Assembly (NCBI RefSeq): GCF_003052515.2
Contig: NZ_QARE02000031.1
Span: 1-52,107, forward strand
Origin: Pseudomonas sp. RIT409
GTDB taxonomy: Bacteria; Pseudomonadota; Gammaproteobacteria; Pseudomonadales; Pseudomonadaceae
DNA length: 52,107 nucleotides
Reading direction: 5' to 3'
Of the stretch, positions 7,764 to 16,384 are shown in pieces. The first letter of the stretch is position 1, and each line of letters begins with the position of its first letter. Both the position numbers and the translations under genes were made by a program. The notes below the pieces were generated by a model. That model was not told the origin of the DNA. It searched no databases and saw only the letters and a list, made by a program, of their open reading frames with translations.

Positions 7764-9302
7764 ATGTCCCATTCAGCGAACCCTGCGCGGTTGCAATTGC
7801 GCCACATCACCAAGCGGTATCCCGGCTGCCTTGCCAATGACGCCATTGATCTGAGCATTGAGCCGGGTGAGATACATGCGTTGCTCGGAGAAAACGGCGC
7901 AGGCAAAAGCACCTTGATGAAAATCATCTACGGCGTGGTCCAGCCTGATGCCGGCGACATTCTTTGGGAAGGGCAGCCGCTGACCATGCGCAATCCTGCG
8001 CAGGCCCGCGAACTGGGCATCGGCATGGTGTTCCAGCATTTCTCCCTGTTCGAAACCCTAACCGTGGCGCAGAACATTGCGTTGGCCATGGGAGCGGCGG
8101 CGGGCACGCCCAGGCAACTGGAACCGAAGATCCGGGAAGTCTCGCAACGCTATGGCATGGCGCTGGAACCTCAACGGCTGGTGCATAGTTTATCGATCGG
8201 AGAACGGCAGAAGGTCGAGATCATCCGCTGCCTGATGCAGGACATCCGCCTGCTGATTCTCGACGAACCGACCTCGGTGCTGACGCCTCAGGAGGCGGAA
8301 GATCTGTTCGTCACGCTGCGTCGCCTCGCCAGCGAGGGCTGCAGCATTTTGTTCATCAGCCACAAACTGGGGGAAGTCCGCGCGCTTTGCCACAACGCAA
8401 CGGTGCTGCGAGCAGGCAGGGTGTCCGGGCACTGCGTGCCAGGGACGTGCAGTGACCTGGAGCTCGCGCGGCTGATGGTGGGGGACGCCGATGGGCTGGT
8501 GGCACAGTACCCGAAAACGGTCGGCACGGCCCCCTTCCTCCGTGTGGATAAGTTGTCATGGCACAACCTGGACCCGTTCGGCTGCTCGCTGGTCGACGTC
8601 GACCTGGAGGTGCGCAGTGGGGAGATTGTCGGTATCGCCGGCGTCGCAGGTAATGGCCAAGACGAGTTGCTCGCCCTTCTTAGCGGTGAGCAAACGCTGA
8701 GCAAGCATCGAACCCAGCCCATCCGGTTCGTCGACCGGCCCGTCGCTCATCTGCGCCCGGATGCGCGACGCAAACTCGGGCTGGCCTTCGTACCCGCCGA
8801 ACGTCTCGGTCATGGCGCGGTGCCGGACATGAGCCTGGCTGACAACGCCCTGCTCACGGCTTTTCAACAGGGGCTGGTCAGCAATGGGTTGGTACAGCGA
8901 CAGAAGGTTCAGGCACTGGCCGAACGCATCATCCAGCAGTTTGCCGTAAAAACCCCTGATGCCGAGACACGGGCTCGCAGCCTGTCCGGCGGCAACCTTC
9001 AGAAATTCATTCTGGGCCGCGAGATCCTACAGAACCCAAAACTGCTGGTGGCGGCTCACCCCACGTGGGGGGTGGACGTCGGCGCCGCCGCCGCGATCCA
9101 TCGCGCCTTGATCGCCCTGCGCGATGCGGGCGCCGCCATTCTGGTGATTTCTGAAGACCTCGACGAACTGTTCCAGATCAGCGACCGCGTGGCCGCGCTG
9201 TCAGCAGGTCGCCTTTCCACCCTTGCGCCCACCGCGCACACCAGCCCCGTGCAAGTCGGCGGCTGGATGGCGGGTCAATTCGACGCTGCCCCGCTCATTT
9301 AA
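7764..9302 (+). CDS. Nucleoside/purine ABC importer, dual ATP-binding protein
   Basis: A 512-residue ATPase with two fused ABC domains, of the YufO/NupA type that works with BMP-family binding proteins. The first domain has Walker A GENGAGKST (about 42-50), signature LSIGERQKVE and Walker B LLILDEPTSVLTP. The second has a degenerate Walker A (GVAGNGQDE), signature LSGGNLQKF and a Walker B ending in AAHPTWGVDVG, degeneracies normal for the second half in this family. ATG 7764 is preferred over GTG 7731 because family members begin close to the QLRHITKRYPG strand. The two permease genes follow within 11 bp and by overlap. Confidence 0.9.
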   Translation: MSHSANPARLQLRHITKRYPGCLANDAIDLSIEPGEIHALLGENGAGKSTLMKIIYGVVQPDAGDILWEGQPLTMRNPAQARELGIGMVFQHFSLFETLTVAQNIALAMGAAAGTPRQLEPKIREVSQRYGMALEPQRLVHSLSIGERQKVEIIRCLMQDIRLLILDEPTSVLTPQEAEDLFVTLRRLASEGCSILFISHKLGEVRALCHNATVLRAGRVSGHCVPGTCSDLELARLMVGDADGLVAQYPKTVGTAPFLRVDKLSWHNLDPFGCSLVDVDLEVRSGEIVGIAGVAGNGQDELLALLSGEQTLSKHRTQPIRFVDRPVAHLRPDARRKLGLAFVPAERLGHGAVPDMSLADNALLTAFQQGLVSNGLVQRQKVQALAERIIQQFAVKTPDAETRARSLSGGNLQKFILGREILQNPKLLVAAHPTWGVDVGAAAAIHRALIALRDAGAAILVISEDLDELFQISDRVAALSAGRLSTLAPTAHTSPVQVGGWMAGQFDAAPLI

Positions 9303-9313
9303 CGGAGACACTC

Positions 9314-10414
9314 ATGCTGCTTTCACTGGAACCGCGCGGCCAGGAATCCCGCGCCATGTTGTGGTTTTCGCCTTTACTCGCAGCAGTGCTGACGCTGGTA
9401 TCAGGGGCATTACTGTTTTTGGCACTCGGTCTTGACCCGTTGCTGACGCTGCACACGTTGCTGATCGCACCGGTCAGCGATCTGTACGGTGTGTCTGAAT
9501 TGATGGTCAAGGCACTGCCGATTCTGCTGTGCGCACTGGGCCTGGCCGTGGCTTATCAAGCACGGATCTGGAACATCGGCGCCGAGGGCCAATTGTTGAT
9601 GGGCGCGCTCGCAGGCAGTGCCGTCGCGGTCAACGTGATCGAGGTCGACAGCCGCTGGGTATTGGTGCTCATCCTGAGCGCTGGCGTGCTGGCGGGCGCC
9701 GCCTGGGCGGGGCTGACCGCCTGGTTGCGCACGCATTTCAATGCCAACGAAATCCTGACCAGCATCATGCTCAATTACATTGCGCTGAACCTGCTGCTGT
9801 TTTTCGTGCACGGCCCGTTGAAGGATCCAGCCGGCATGAACTTCCCGGAGTCCGCGATGTTCGGCGACGCCAGCCGATTGCCTCTGCTGAGCGAAGAGGG
9901 GCGCGTCCACGCTGGGGTGTATTTCGCGCTGCTGGCGCTGGTGGCCGTGTGGGTCCTGCTGCAGCGCAGCTTCACAGGCTTTCAGGTCAAGGTGCTGGGC
10001 CTGGATAAACGAGCCGCTGGTTTCGTCGGTTTCCGGGAGAAACGCCTGATATGGCTGTCGCTTCTGATCAGCGGCGGTTTGGCGGGGCTGGCTGGCGTGT
10101 GCGAAGTCACCGGGCCCATTGGCCAACTCGTGCCTCAGGTGTCGCCAGGTTATGGCTACGCGGCGATCACCGTGGCGTTTCTGGGCCGCCTCAATCCGCT
10201 GGGCATTCTGTTTTCCAGCCTGCTGATGGCGTTGTTGTATCTGGGCGGCGAGAGCGCGCAGATGACGCTGAACCTGCCTCAAGCCATCACGCAGTTGTTT
10301 CAGGGGATGATGCTGTTCTTCCTGCTGGCGTGCGATGTGTTGATTCTCTACCGCCCGCGCTTGAAATGGCGCTGGGCCCGACGCCAGATGGCCGTTGTGC
10401 CGGGAGCCGTGTGA
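9314..10414 (+). CDS. Nucleoside/purine ABC importer permease 1 (YufP/NupB type)
   Basis: A 366-residue inner-membrane permease of the branched-chain/BMP-associated superfamily with about 9-10 hydrophobic segments. The conserved WNIGAEGQLLMGALAG (about 92-107), the NANEILTSIMLNYIALNLL stretch and GGLAGLAGVCEVTGP mark the transporter core. It has an upstream GGAGA and begins 11 bp after the ATPase gene. It pairs with the next gene to form a heterodimeric channel. The substrate is inferred from the family (nucleosides) and the adjacent purine deaminases. Confidence 0.88.
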   Translation: MLLSLEPRGQESRAMLWFSPLLAAVLTLVSGALLFLALGLDPLLTLHTLLIAPVSDLYGVSELMVKALPILLCALGLAVAYQARIWNIGAEGQLLMGALAGSAVAVNVIEVDSRWVLVLILSAGVLAGAAWAGLTAWLRTHFNANEILTSIMLNYIALNLLLFFVHGPLKDPAGMNFPESAMFGDASRLPLLSEEGRVHAGVYFALLALVAVWVLLQRSFTGFQVKVLGLDKRAAGFVGFREKRLIWLSLLISGGLAGLAGVCEVTGPIGQLVPQVSPGYGYAAITVAFLGRLNPLGILFSSLLMALLYLGGESAQMTLNLPQAITQLFQGMMLFFLLACDVLILYRPRLKWRWARRQMAVVPGAV

Positions 10415-11340
10415 TGGATATCGATCTGTTGAGTAATATCTTGTTCGCGACTGTACGCTGCGGCACGCCCCTGCTGCTGGTGGCACTGGGTGAATTGGTC
10501 TGCGAAAAAACCGGCGTCCTGAACCTGGGCCAGGAGGGCATGATGCTTTTCGGGGCCGTGATCGGCTTCATCGTCGCCCTCAGCACCGGCAGCCTCTGGC
10601 TGGGTGTGCTGCTGGCCATTCTGGCGGGAATGTTGCTGTCGTCCCTCTTCGCGCTGGTGGCCTTGGTGTTCAACGCGAATCAGGTCGCGACAGGCCTGGC
10701 GTTGACCATCTTCGGGGTCGGCCTGTCGAGCTTCGTGGGAGCAGCCTGGGTAGGCAAGCCGCTGATCGGCTTCGAGCCCACGGTGATCCCAGGGCTCAGC
10801 GATATTCCACTGATCGGCCGCATGCTGTTTGCCCAAGACGTGCTGGTCTACCTTTCCTTCGGCCTGTTCGCCATCGTGGCGTGGACGCTTCTGAAAAGTC
10901 GCGTCGGCCTGGTCATCCAGGCCGTAGGCGAAAACCCCAATGCGGCCAGTGCGATGGGCTTGCCGGTCCTGCGGGTTCGAACGTTGGCGGTGTTGTTCGG
11001 TGGTGCCATGGCGGGGCTTGCCGGGGCGTACCTGTCGTTGGCGTATACCCCGATGTGGGCTGAGAACATGAGCGCGGGCCGCGGCTGGATCGCCTTGGCC
11101 CTGGTGGTATTTGCCAGTTGGCGCGTTTGGCGCCTGCTGTTGGGTGCGTACCTCTTCGGCTTCGCCAGCATTCTGTATCTGGTGGCTCAGGGTGTGGGGT
11201 TGGCGATCCCTTCCAATCTCCTGGCCATGCTGCCTTACGTGGCAACCATCCTGGTGCTGGTGTTACTGTCGCGCAACGCTTTGCGTACCCGACTGTATGC
11301 GCCGGTGTCGCTAGGGCAACCCTGGCAATCGGGACACTGA
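10414..11340 (+). CDS. Nucleoside/purine ABC importer permease 2 (YufQ/NupC type)
   Basis: A 308-residue hydrophobic permease, partner of the preceding one. Family motifs include TPLLLVALGELVCEKTGVLNLGQEG near the N terminus, NANQVATGLALTIFG, and NPNAASAMGLPV in the EAA-like coupling loop. Its ATG overlaps the previous stop by one base (TGATG), with GGGAG seven bases before it, showing translational coupling. The frame is open upstream inside the previous gene, but that extension is an overlap artefact. Confidence 0.88.
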   Translation: MDIDLLSNILFATVRCGTPLLLVALGELVCEKTGVLNLGQEGMMLFGAVIGFIVALSTGSLWLGVLLAILAGMLLSSLFALVALVFNANQVATGLALTIFGVGLSSFVGAAWVGKPLIGFEPTVIPGLSDIPLIGRMLFAQDVLVYLSFGLFAIVAWTLLKSRVGLVIQAVGENPNAASAMGLPVLRVRTLAVLFGGAMAGLAGAYLSLAYTPMWAENMSAGRGWIALALVVFASWRVWRLLLGAYLFGFASILYLVAQGVGLAIPSNLLAMLPYVATILVLVLLSRNALRTRLYAPVSLGQPWQSGH

Positions 11341-11444
11341 AGTGCCAGGCGGCATGACCGTTGCGCGAAAAGATCAAATTCCTCGCAAGACGCGCGGTCA
11401 ACCCACCTGCACTGCATCGTTTCGTTCTTCAAGGAGTGACCTTC

Positions 11445-12131
11445 ATGTCTGCCAACAAAACTGCGTTGATCATTGGCGCCTCTCGCGGCCTGGGGCTAGG
11501 GCTGGTCAAACACCTGACCGAACAAGGTTGGGAGGTCACGGCAACCGTCCGTGACATGCACAAGGCCGATGCCTTGAAAGCCGTCCCCGGTGTGCATATC
11601 CAAACCCTGGACATGGATGAACAATCGTCGCTGGAAGTCCTCACCCATAACCTGAAGGGCCAGGTCTATGACCTGCTTTTCGTCAATGCAGGCGTTGCCG
11701 GTCCGCAGCATCCCAATCCCACCGACGCCACGGCAGGGGAGCTGGGTCAGTTATTTCTGACCAACGCTGTTGCGCCGGTTCGCCTGGCAAAACGGTTCGT
11801 CGAGCAGATCCGGCCAAACACCGGGATCATCGCGTTCATGAGCTCCGTGCTCGGCAGTGTGACCATGCCCGACGCCCCCGAAATGGCGTTGTACAAGGCC
11901 AGCAAAGCGGCCCTGAACTCGATGACTCACACCTTCTTCACGCAATTGGGCGAGAACCGGCCGACCGTCATCTCGATGCATCCCGGCTGGGTGCGCACCG
12001 ACATGGGCGGCGAAGGCGCGGACATCGACGTTGAAACCAGCGTACGCGGCATGGTGGAACAGCTTGAACGGTTCGCCGGCGAAGGCGGGCATCATTTCGT
12101 GAACTACAAAGGCGAAACCATTCCCTGGTGA
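11445..12131 (+). CDS. Short-chain dehydrogenase/reductase
   Basis: A 228-residue SDR, classical length. It has the Rossmann motif GASRGLGLG (about 9-17), an acidic DMDEQSS after the third strand, NAGVAGP, and the active-site S..YKASKAAL (Tyr about 150). These predict NAD(P)-dependent alcohol/carbonyl chemistry on an unknown substrate. AAGGAG lies nine bases before the chosen ATG; an in-frame extension begins at 11361 but lacks family sequence. It sits between the ABC importer and 8-oxoguanine deaminase on the same strand, so a role near nucleoside metabolism is possible but unproven. Confidence 0.88.
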   Translation: MSANKTALIIGASRGLGLGLVKHLTEQGWEVTATVRDMHKADALKAVPGVHIQTLDMDEQSSLEVLTHNLKGQVYDLLFVNAGVAGPQHPNPTDATAGELGQLFLTNAVAPVRLAKRFVEQIRPNTGIIAFMSSVLGSVTMPDAPEMALYKASKAALNSMTHTFFTQLGENRPTVISMHPGWVRTDMGGEGADIDVETSVRGMVEQLERFAGEGGHHFVNYKGETIPW

Positions 12132-12150
12132 CCCTTCCCGCTCCTCGGCA

Positions 12151-12169
12151 CGCCCTGCCCGTCAGGGCG
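12151..12169 (+). terminator. Hairpin after the SDR gene
   Basis: CGCCCTG-CCCGT-CAGGGCG, a perfect 7-bp stem 19 bases after the SDR stop. No U-rich tail follows, so it may be a weak terminator or an mRNA-stabilising structure separating the SDR from the deaminase gene. Confidence 0.45.
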
Positions 12170-12293
12170 CTGTGCCTTGCATCCCGTCCTGGGATCCCCC
12201 TACACTTGCGCCTTCGCCCGAGGGCGACCCTGGATCAGCAGACAGGGCAACACTGAGCTGGCGACCTGAACCCATCTTCAGAGGAGCCGGCTC

Positions 12294-13649
12294 ATGCCTG
12301 CGATCCGTATCTGGTTGAAAAACCCCCTTGCCGTATTCACTGCCAACGACTGCGACGCCCGTGGCGGGCTGGTGGTGGAAAACGGGGTCATTGTCGAAAT
12401 GCTCGCCGCCGGTCACAGTCCGGCGACGCCTTGCGACGAAACGTTCGATGCCCGAGACCATGTGCTTCTCCCCGGGCTGATCAACACCCATCACCATTTC
12501 TATCAAACCCTGACCCGCGCCTGGGCGCCGGTGGTAAACCAGCCGCTGTTTCCGTGGCTGAAAACCCTTTATCCCGTGTGGGCGCGGCTGACACCTGCGC
12601 AATTGGCTCTGGCCAGCAAAGTCGCGCTGACTGAACTGTTGCTTTCCGGCTGCACGACCGCCGCCGACCACCATTACCTGTTCCCCAACGGGCTCGAAAA
12701 CGCAATCGATGTCCAAGTCGAGAGCGTTCGCGAGTTGGGCATGCGGGCGATGTTGACCCGCGGCTCGATGAGCCTGGGCGAAGCCGATGGCGGCCTGCCG
12801 CCGCAGCAGACCGTACAACAGGGGCAGGTGATTCTGGACGACAGCCAGCGCCTGATCGAGCGCTATCACGAGCGGGGCGCGGGTGCGCAGATCCAGATTG
12901 CCCTCGCTCCCTGCTCGCCGTTTTCAGTGACCACCGAGATCATGTCCGAGAGCGCGGCGCTGGCCCGTCAGCTCGACGTCCGGCTACACACTCACCTGGC
13001 GGAAACCTTGGATGAAGAGGCGTTCTGCCTGCAGCGTTTCGGCCTGCGCACGGTGGATTATCTGGACAGCGTTGGCTGGCTGGGACCTCGTACCTGGCTG
13101 GCCCACGGCATCCACTTCAATGCCGAGGAGATCGCCCGACTGGGCGCTGCGGGCACCGGCATCTGCCACTGCCCGAGCTCCAATATGCGGCTGGCGTCGG
13201 GCATCTGTCCGACGCTTGATCTGATGGAAGCTGGCGCGCCGGTCGGGTTGGGTGTCGACGGCTCGGCCTCCAATGATGGATCGAACATGATCCTCGAGGC
13301 CCGGCAGGCCCTTTACCTGCAACGGCTGCGCTACGGCGCAGAGAGAATCACCCCGCAGGTCGCACTCGGCTGGGCAACCAAGGGGTCGGCGAAGCTGCTG
13401 GGCCGCACCGACATCGGCGAACTGGCCATAGGCAAACAAGCCGATCTGGCACTGTTCAAACTCGACGAACTGCGCTTTTCCGGCAGCCACGACCCCTTGT
13501 CAGCATTGCTGCTGTGTGGGGCGGATCGCACCGATCGGGTGATGATCGGGGGGCAATGGCGGGTGGTCGACGGCCAGGTCCTAGGGCTGGATCTGAAAGG
13601 GCTGATCGCCGATCACCGGCAGGCCGCCGAGGCACTGATCCGCGGCTGA
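12294..13649 (+). CDS. 8-oxoguanine deaminase (amidohydrolase superfamily)
   Basis: A 451-residue metal-dependent amidohydrolase very like P. aeruginosa PA0142, which converts 8-oxoguanine to urate. Visible are metal ligands in PGLINTHHHFYQT (HxH about 66-68), a metal-binding His in LHTHLAETLDEE, a further His in LAHGIHFN, the catalytic Asp in GVDGSASNDGSN, and the C-terminal GELAIGKQADLALF beta-sandwich strand. The start has AGAGGAG nine bases upstream. Its position beside a nucleoside importer and adenine deaminase supports oxidised-purine salvage. Guanine or cytosine-like substrates are less likely but not excluded. Confidence 0.9.
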   Translation: MPAIRIWLKNPLAVFTANDCDARGGLVVENGVIVEMLAAGHSPATPCDETFDARDHVLLPGLINTHHHFYQTLTRAWAPVVNQPLFPWLKTLYPVWARLTPAQLALASKVALTELLLSGCTTAADHHYLFPNGLENAIDVQVESVRELGMRAMLTRGSMSLGEADGGLPPQQTVQQGQVILDDSQRLIERYHERGAGAQIQIALAPCSPFSVTTEIMSESAALARQLDVRLHTHLAETLDEEAFCLQRFGLRTVDYLDSVGWLGPRTWLAHGIHFNAEEIARLGAAGTGICHCPSSNMRLASGICPTLDLMEAGAPVGLGVDGSASNDGSNMILEARQALYLQRLRYGAERITPQVALGWATKGSAKLLGRTDIGELAIGKQADLALFKLDELRFSGSHDPLSALLLCGADRTDRVMIGGQWRVVDGQVLGLDLKGLIADHRQAAEALIRG

Positions 13650-13735
13650 CCGATCACTCACCCGACAAGGCCGGTGGGTCAGCTGCAGGACACTCGTTCT
13701 CGCCGCGGCCTGCCGGACTGCCTTCGCAGAACGCT

Positions 13736-14827
13736 TCAAAGCCCCAGCAACGACAGCATGATGAACGTTGCGAACAGTACAAAGTGAGTCATGCCCTCGA
13801 TGGCGTTCGTCTCGCCATCATTGAGGTTGATGGCGCAGACCAGCAAGGTCACGAAAATCATCACGGTCTGCACAGGCGTCATCGCCATTTGGAAGGGCTG
13901 GCCGGTATAAAGCGCCATCGCTTCCATCACCGGAACCGTCAAGATGACGGTTGACAGAGAAGCACCCAATGCGATGTTGACCACTGACTGCATGCGGTTG
14001 GCCAGTGCAGCACGCAAGGCCGTGAGGATCTCGGGCGCAGCCGAAATGGCCGCCACCAGAATCGCCGTGATGACCGGGGGCGCACCACTGCCTTCCAGAC
14101 CCAGGTCCATGGCTTTGGACATGACCTCGGCCAACGCGCCGATGATCACCACCCCGAACACCAGAACGCCGATGGAGAACGCCAGGCTGACTTCCTCAGT
14201 GGCATGCTCGGGCTGCTCCTTGCGGCGCTTCTTGTCCGGATAGCTGTAGCTGAAGAAATAGCTGTGCGGGCCGACTTGCATGCGTAGAAACAAGCCATAC
14301 AGAAGGATCATCGCGCCTATGGTGAATGCTGAGTACATTTTCCAGTTGGATTCCGGGATGAACTCGGGCACCACCATCGACACAGCCATAGCCGTCAGGA
14401 TCATCACGCTGTAGGAGCGAGCGGAGTCGTCGTTGTAGGGCTGTTCGCCGTGCTTGAGCCCGCCCATCAACGCTGCCAGGCCGAGAATTCCGTTGATGTC
14501 GAGCATCACTGCGGAATAGATGGTGTCCCGCACCAGCGTCGGAGAAGGCTCGTTGCTCATCATGATCGCCAGAATGACCACCTCTACCAAGACCGCGGAG
14601 AGGGTCAAAATCATGGTGCCGTAGGGGTCTCCGACCTTTTCCGCGAGCAACTCGGCGTGATGAGCCACGCGCATGGAGGCGCAGACGATGAACGCCACCA
14701 GCGCCAGGCCTGCGAGCAATGCGACCACGTTGCCGTGGCTCAGCAGCTGATGTTCGAAGGGGTACGCGAAGCACGTTGCAATCACCGCCAACAGGAGAAA
14801 CTTTTCTTGCTTGAGAATCGTGCCCAT
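13736..14827 (-). CDS. chaA: ChaA-type Ca2+ (Na+, K+)/H+ antiporter
   Basis: A 363-residue inner-membrane cation exchanger, close to the length of E. coli ChaA. Two repeats each carry the acidic exchanger motif: VGDPYGTMILTLSAVLVEVVI (about 65-85) and ISAAPEILTALRAALANRMQS (about 265-285). A hydrophilic loop rich in Lys and Arg separates the halves. ATG 14827 has AAGG five bases before it; a GTG 48 bp further upstream has no ribosome site. It points against the flanking purine genes and converges on the 8-oxoguanine deaminase gene, so it is probably unrelated to purine use. Confidence 0.9.
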   Translation of the reverse strand: MGTILKQEKFLLLAVIATCFAYPFEHQLLSHGNVVALLAGLALVAFIVCASMRVAHHAELLAEKVGDPYGTMILTLSAVLVEVVILAIMMSNEPSPTLVRDTIYSAVMLDINGILGLAALMGGLKHGEQPYNDDSARSYSVMILTAMAVSMVVPEFIPESNWKMYSAFTIGAMILLYGLFLRMQVGPHSYFFSYSYPDKKRRKEQPEHATEEVSLAFSIGVLVFGVVIIGALAEVMSKAMDLGLEGSGAPPVITAILVAAISAAPEILTALRAALANRMQSVVNIALGASLSTVILTVPVMEAMALYTGQPFQMAMTPVQTVMIFVTLLVCAINLNDGETNAIEGMTHFVLFATFIMLSLLGL

Positions 14828-15209
14828 CGTTGCCTTTATCCCTGCGACCAACGCCGCACGTCCATAAAATTTCACTGCTTAGGGGGTTGAGAGTGCTGGT
14901 TGTAAACAAAGGTTTCAAGGCATCCTCGCGCGGACGAACTTAGCACTCCATGGCCGTCCCCGCTCCGATAGGCTGGGGATCGAGAACGGTCGTGTGCCCC
15001 CTCTCAGGACGGCGCCGGTAAAGCGAACGGGCTGCACCAGTACGCGGCGCGCCTGATCATTTCGGCACCGTCTGTGACCAATGTTTGCCTGGTGCCCCTG
15101 TTAAACAGCGGGCAAACCGGAAGACCTGTCTTATTGGTCAGCTTTTTGCATCGAGTGGAGCGCCCAGCCCTGACGGCCCGGCCTATAAGACCAAAGGAGC
15201 TAGATCTGC
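14828..15209. promoter_or_regulatory. Divergent control region of chaA and the BMP binding protein
   Basis: No gene is present in these 382 bp. TGACCAAT (15075-15082) and its exact complement ATTGGTCA (15133-15140) lie 50 bases apart upstream of the BMP gene. Their core TGACCA/TGGTCA equals the half-site of the known RutR box. Widely spaced half-sites could bind a regulator in two places or by looping. No strong -10/-35 pair was found. Confidence 0.35.
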
Positions 15210-16307
15210 ATGTTTTCCACCCTTCACTCACGTCGTCCGCTGAAAAAACTGATGTGCGCCATGGCCGCTGTCGTAGGGCTGAGCTCGAGTCTGATGGCTG
15301 CAGCGGCCGATCCGCTGAAAGTCGGTTTCGTCTACATCGGCCCGATCGGTGACCACGGCTGGACCTATCAGCACGAACAGGGCCGCCTGGCGATGGCCAA
15401 GGCGCTGGGCGACAAGGTCAACACCAGTTACGTCGAAAACGTGCCCGAGGGAGCGGACGCCGAGCGGGTGATCCGCAACATGGCGAAGAGCGGCTATGAC
15501 TTGGTGTTCACCACCTCGTTCGGCTACATGAACCCGACCTTGAAGGTCGCCAAGCAATTTCCGAAGGTCATCTTCGAACATGCGACCGGCTATAAGCAGG
15601 ACAAAAACCTGGGCACCTACCTGGCCCGCACTTATGAAGGACGCTACGTCGGCGGTTTCCTTGCCGCGAAGATGACCAAGACCAAGAAAATCGGCTACGT
15701 GGCGTCGTTCCCGATTCCTGAAGTCTTGCGTGACATCAACGCCATTCAACTGGCACTGAACAAATACAACCCTGGCACTGAGATCAAGGTGGTGTGGGTC
15801 AACTCCTGGTTCGATCCAGGCAAGGAAGCCGACGCCGCCAACGCGCTGATCGATCAAGGCGTGGATGTAATCTTCCAGCACACCGACAGCCCGGCGCCGA
15901 TCCAGGCTGCCGAGCGCCGAGGCGTCTATGCCGTTGGCTATGCGTCGGACATGGCGCACTTCGGGCCTAAGGCAGTGTTGACCTCCATCGTCAACAACTG
16001 GGGGCCGCATTACATCCAGGCCACGGAGGCGGTCATCAACGGCAGCTGGAAATCCCAGGATTATTGGGGCGGTTTGAAAGAAGGCACTGTTGAGTTGCCG
16101 ATGAGCGACCTCGTACCTAATGACGTCAAGGCCGAAGCGCAGAAGATCATTGCAGACATCGAAAGCGGCGCGTTCCATCCGTTTACCGGACCGATCAAAG
16201 ACCAAACCGGCGCGGTGAAAATTCCTGAAGGCAGCATCGCCACCAATGCCGAATTGGCGTCGATGAACTACTACGTGGAAGGTGTGAAAGCCGAGTTGCC
16301 AAAATAG
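15210..16307 (+). CDS. BMP-family ABC substrate-binding protein (nucleoside/purine)
   Basis: A 365-residue periplasmic binding protein of the PnrA/BmpA family. A basic N terminus and hydrophobic stretch ending at MAAAADP (about 28-34) form a signal peptide. Then come KVGFVYIGPIGDHGWTYQHEQG (strand 1 and the aromatic ligand-stacking loop), VFTTSFGYMNP and QHTDSPAPIQAAERRG. It is the likely binding partner of the ATPase and permeases at 7764-11340 although separated by 3.9 kb. AAAGGAG lies 11 bases before the ATG. Ligand by family: nucleosides or free purines. Confidence 0.9.
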   Translation: MFSTLHSRRPLKKLMCAMAAVVGLSSSLMAAAADPLKVGFVYIGPIGDHGWTYQHEQGRLAMAKALGDKVNTSYVENVPEGADAERVIRNMAKSGYDLVFTTSFGYMNPTLKVAKQFPKVIFEHATGYKQDKNLGTYLARTYEGRYVGGFLAAKMTKTKKIGYVASFPIPEVLRDINAIQLALNKYNPGTEIKVVWVNSWFDPGKEADAANALIDQGVDVIFQHTDSPAPIQAAERRGVYAVGYASDMAHFGPKAVLTSIVNNWGPHYIQATEAVINGSWKSQDYWGGLKEGTVELPMSDLVPNDVKAEAQKIIADIESGAFHPFTGPIKDQTGAVKIPEGSIATNAELASMNYYVEGVKAELPK

Positions 16308-16325
16308 GTTGAGCGCCTGAACAGC

Positions 16326-16363
16326 GGTAGCAGCGCGGCGCAGTCGGGCTGCTACGTTTTCTT
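16326..16363 (+). terminator. Rho-independent terminator after the BMP gene
   Basis: GTAGCAGC (16327-16334) pairs with GCTGCTAC (16348-16355), followed by GTTTTCTT. It lies just before the oxygenase start, so it may only attenuate read-through. High expression of the binding protein relative to downstream enzymes would make sense. Confidence 0.65.
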
Positions 16364-16384
16364 CTACGTGCATCAGGAATCAGT

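Noticed and set aside
10051..10413. Upstream in-frame extension of ABC permease 2 inside permease 1
   Set aside because: The coupled TGATG start with GGGAG at 10414 fits the family N terminus; the extension is the overlap of another frame.
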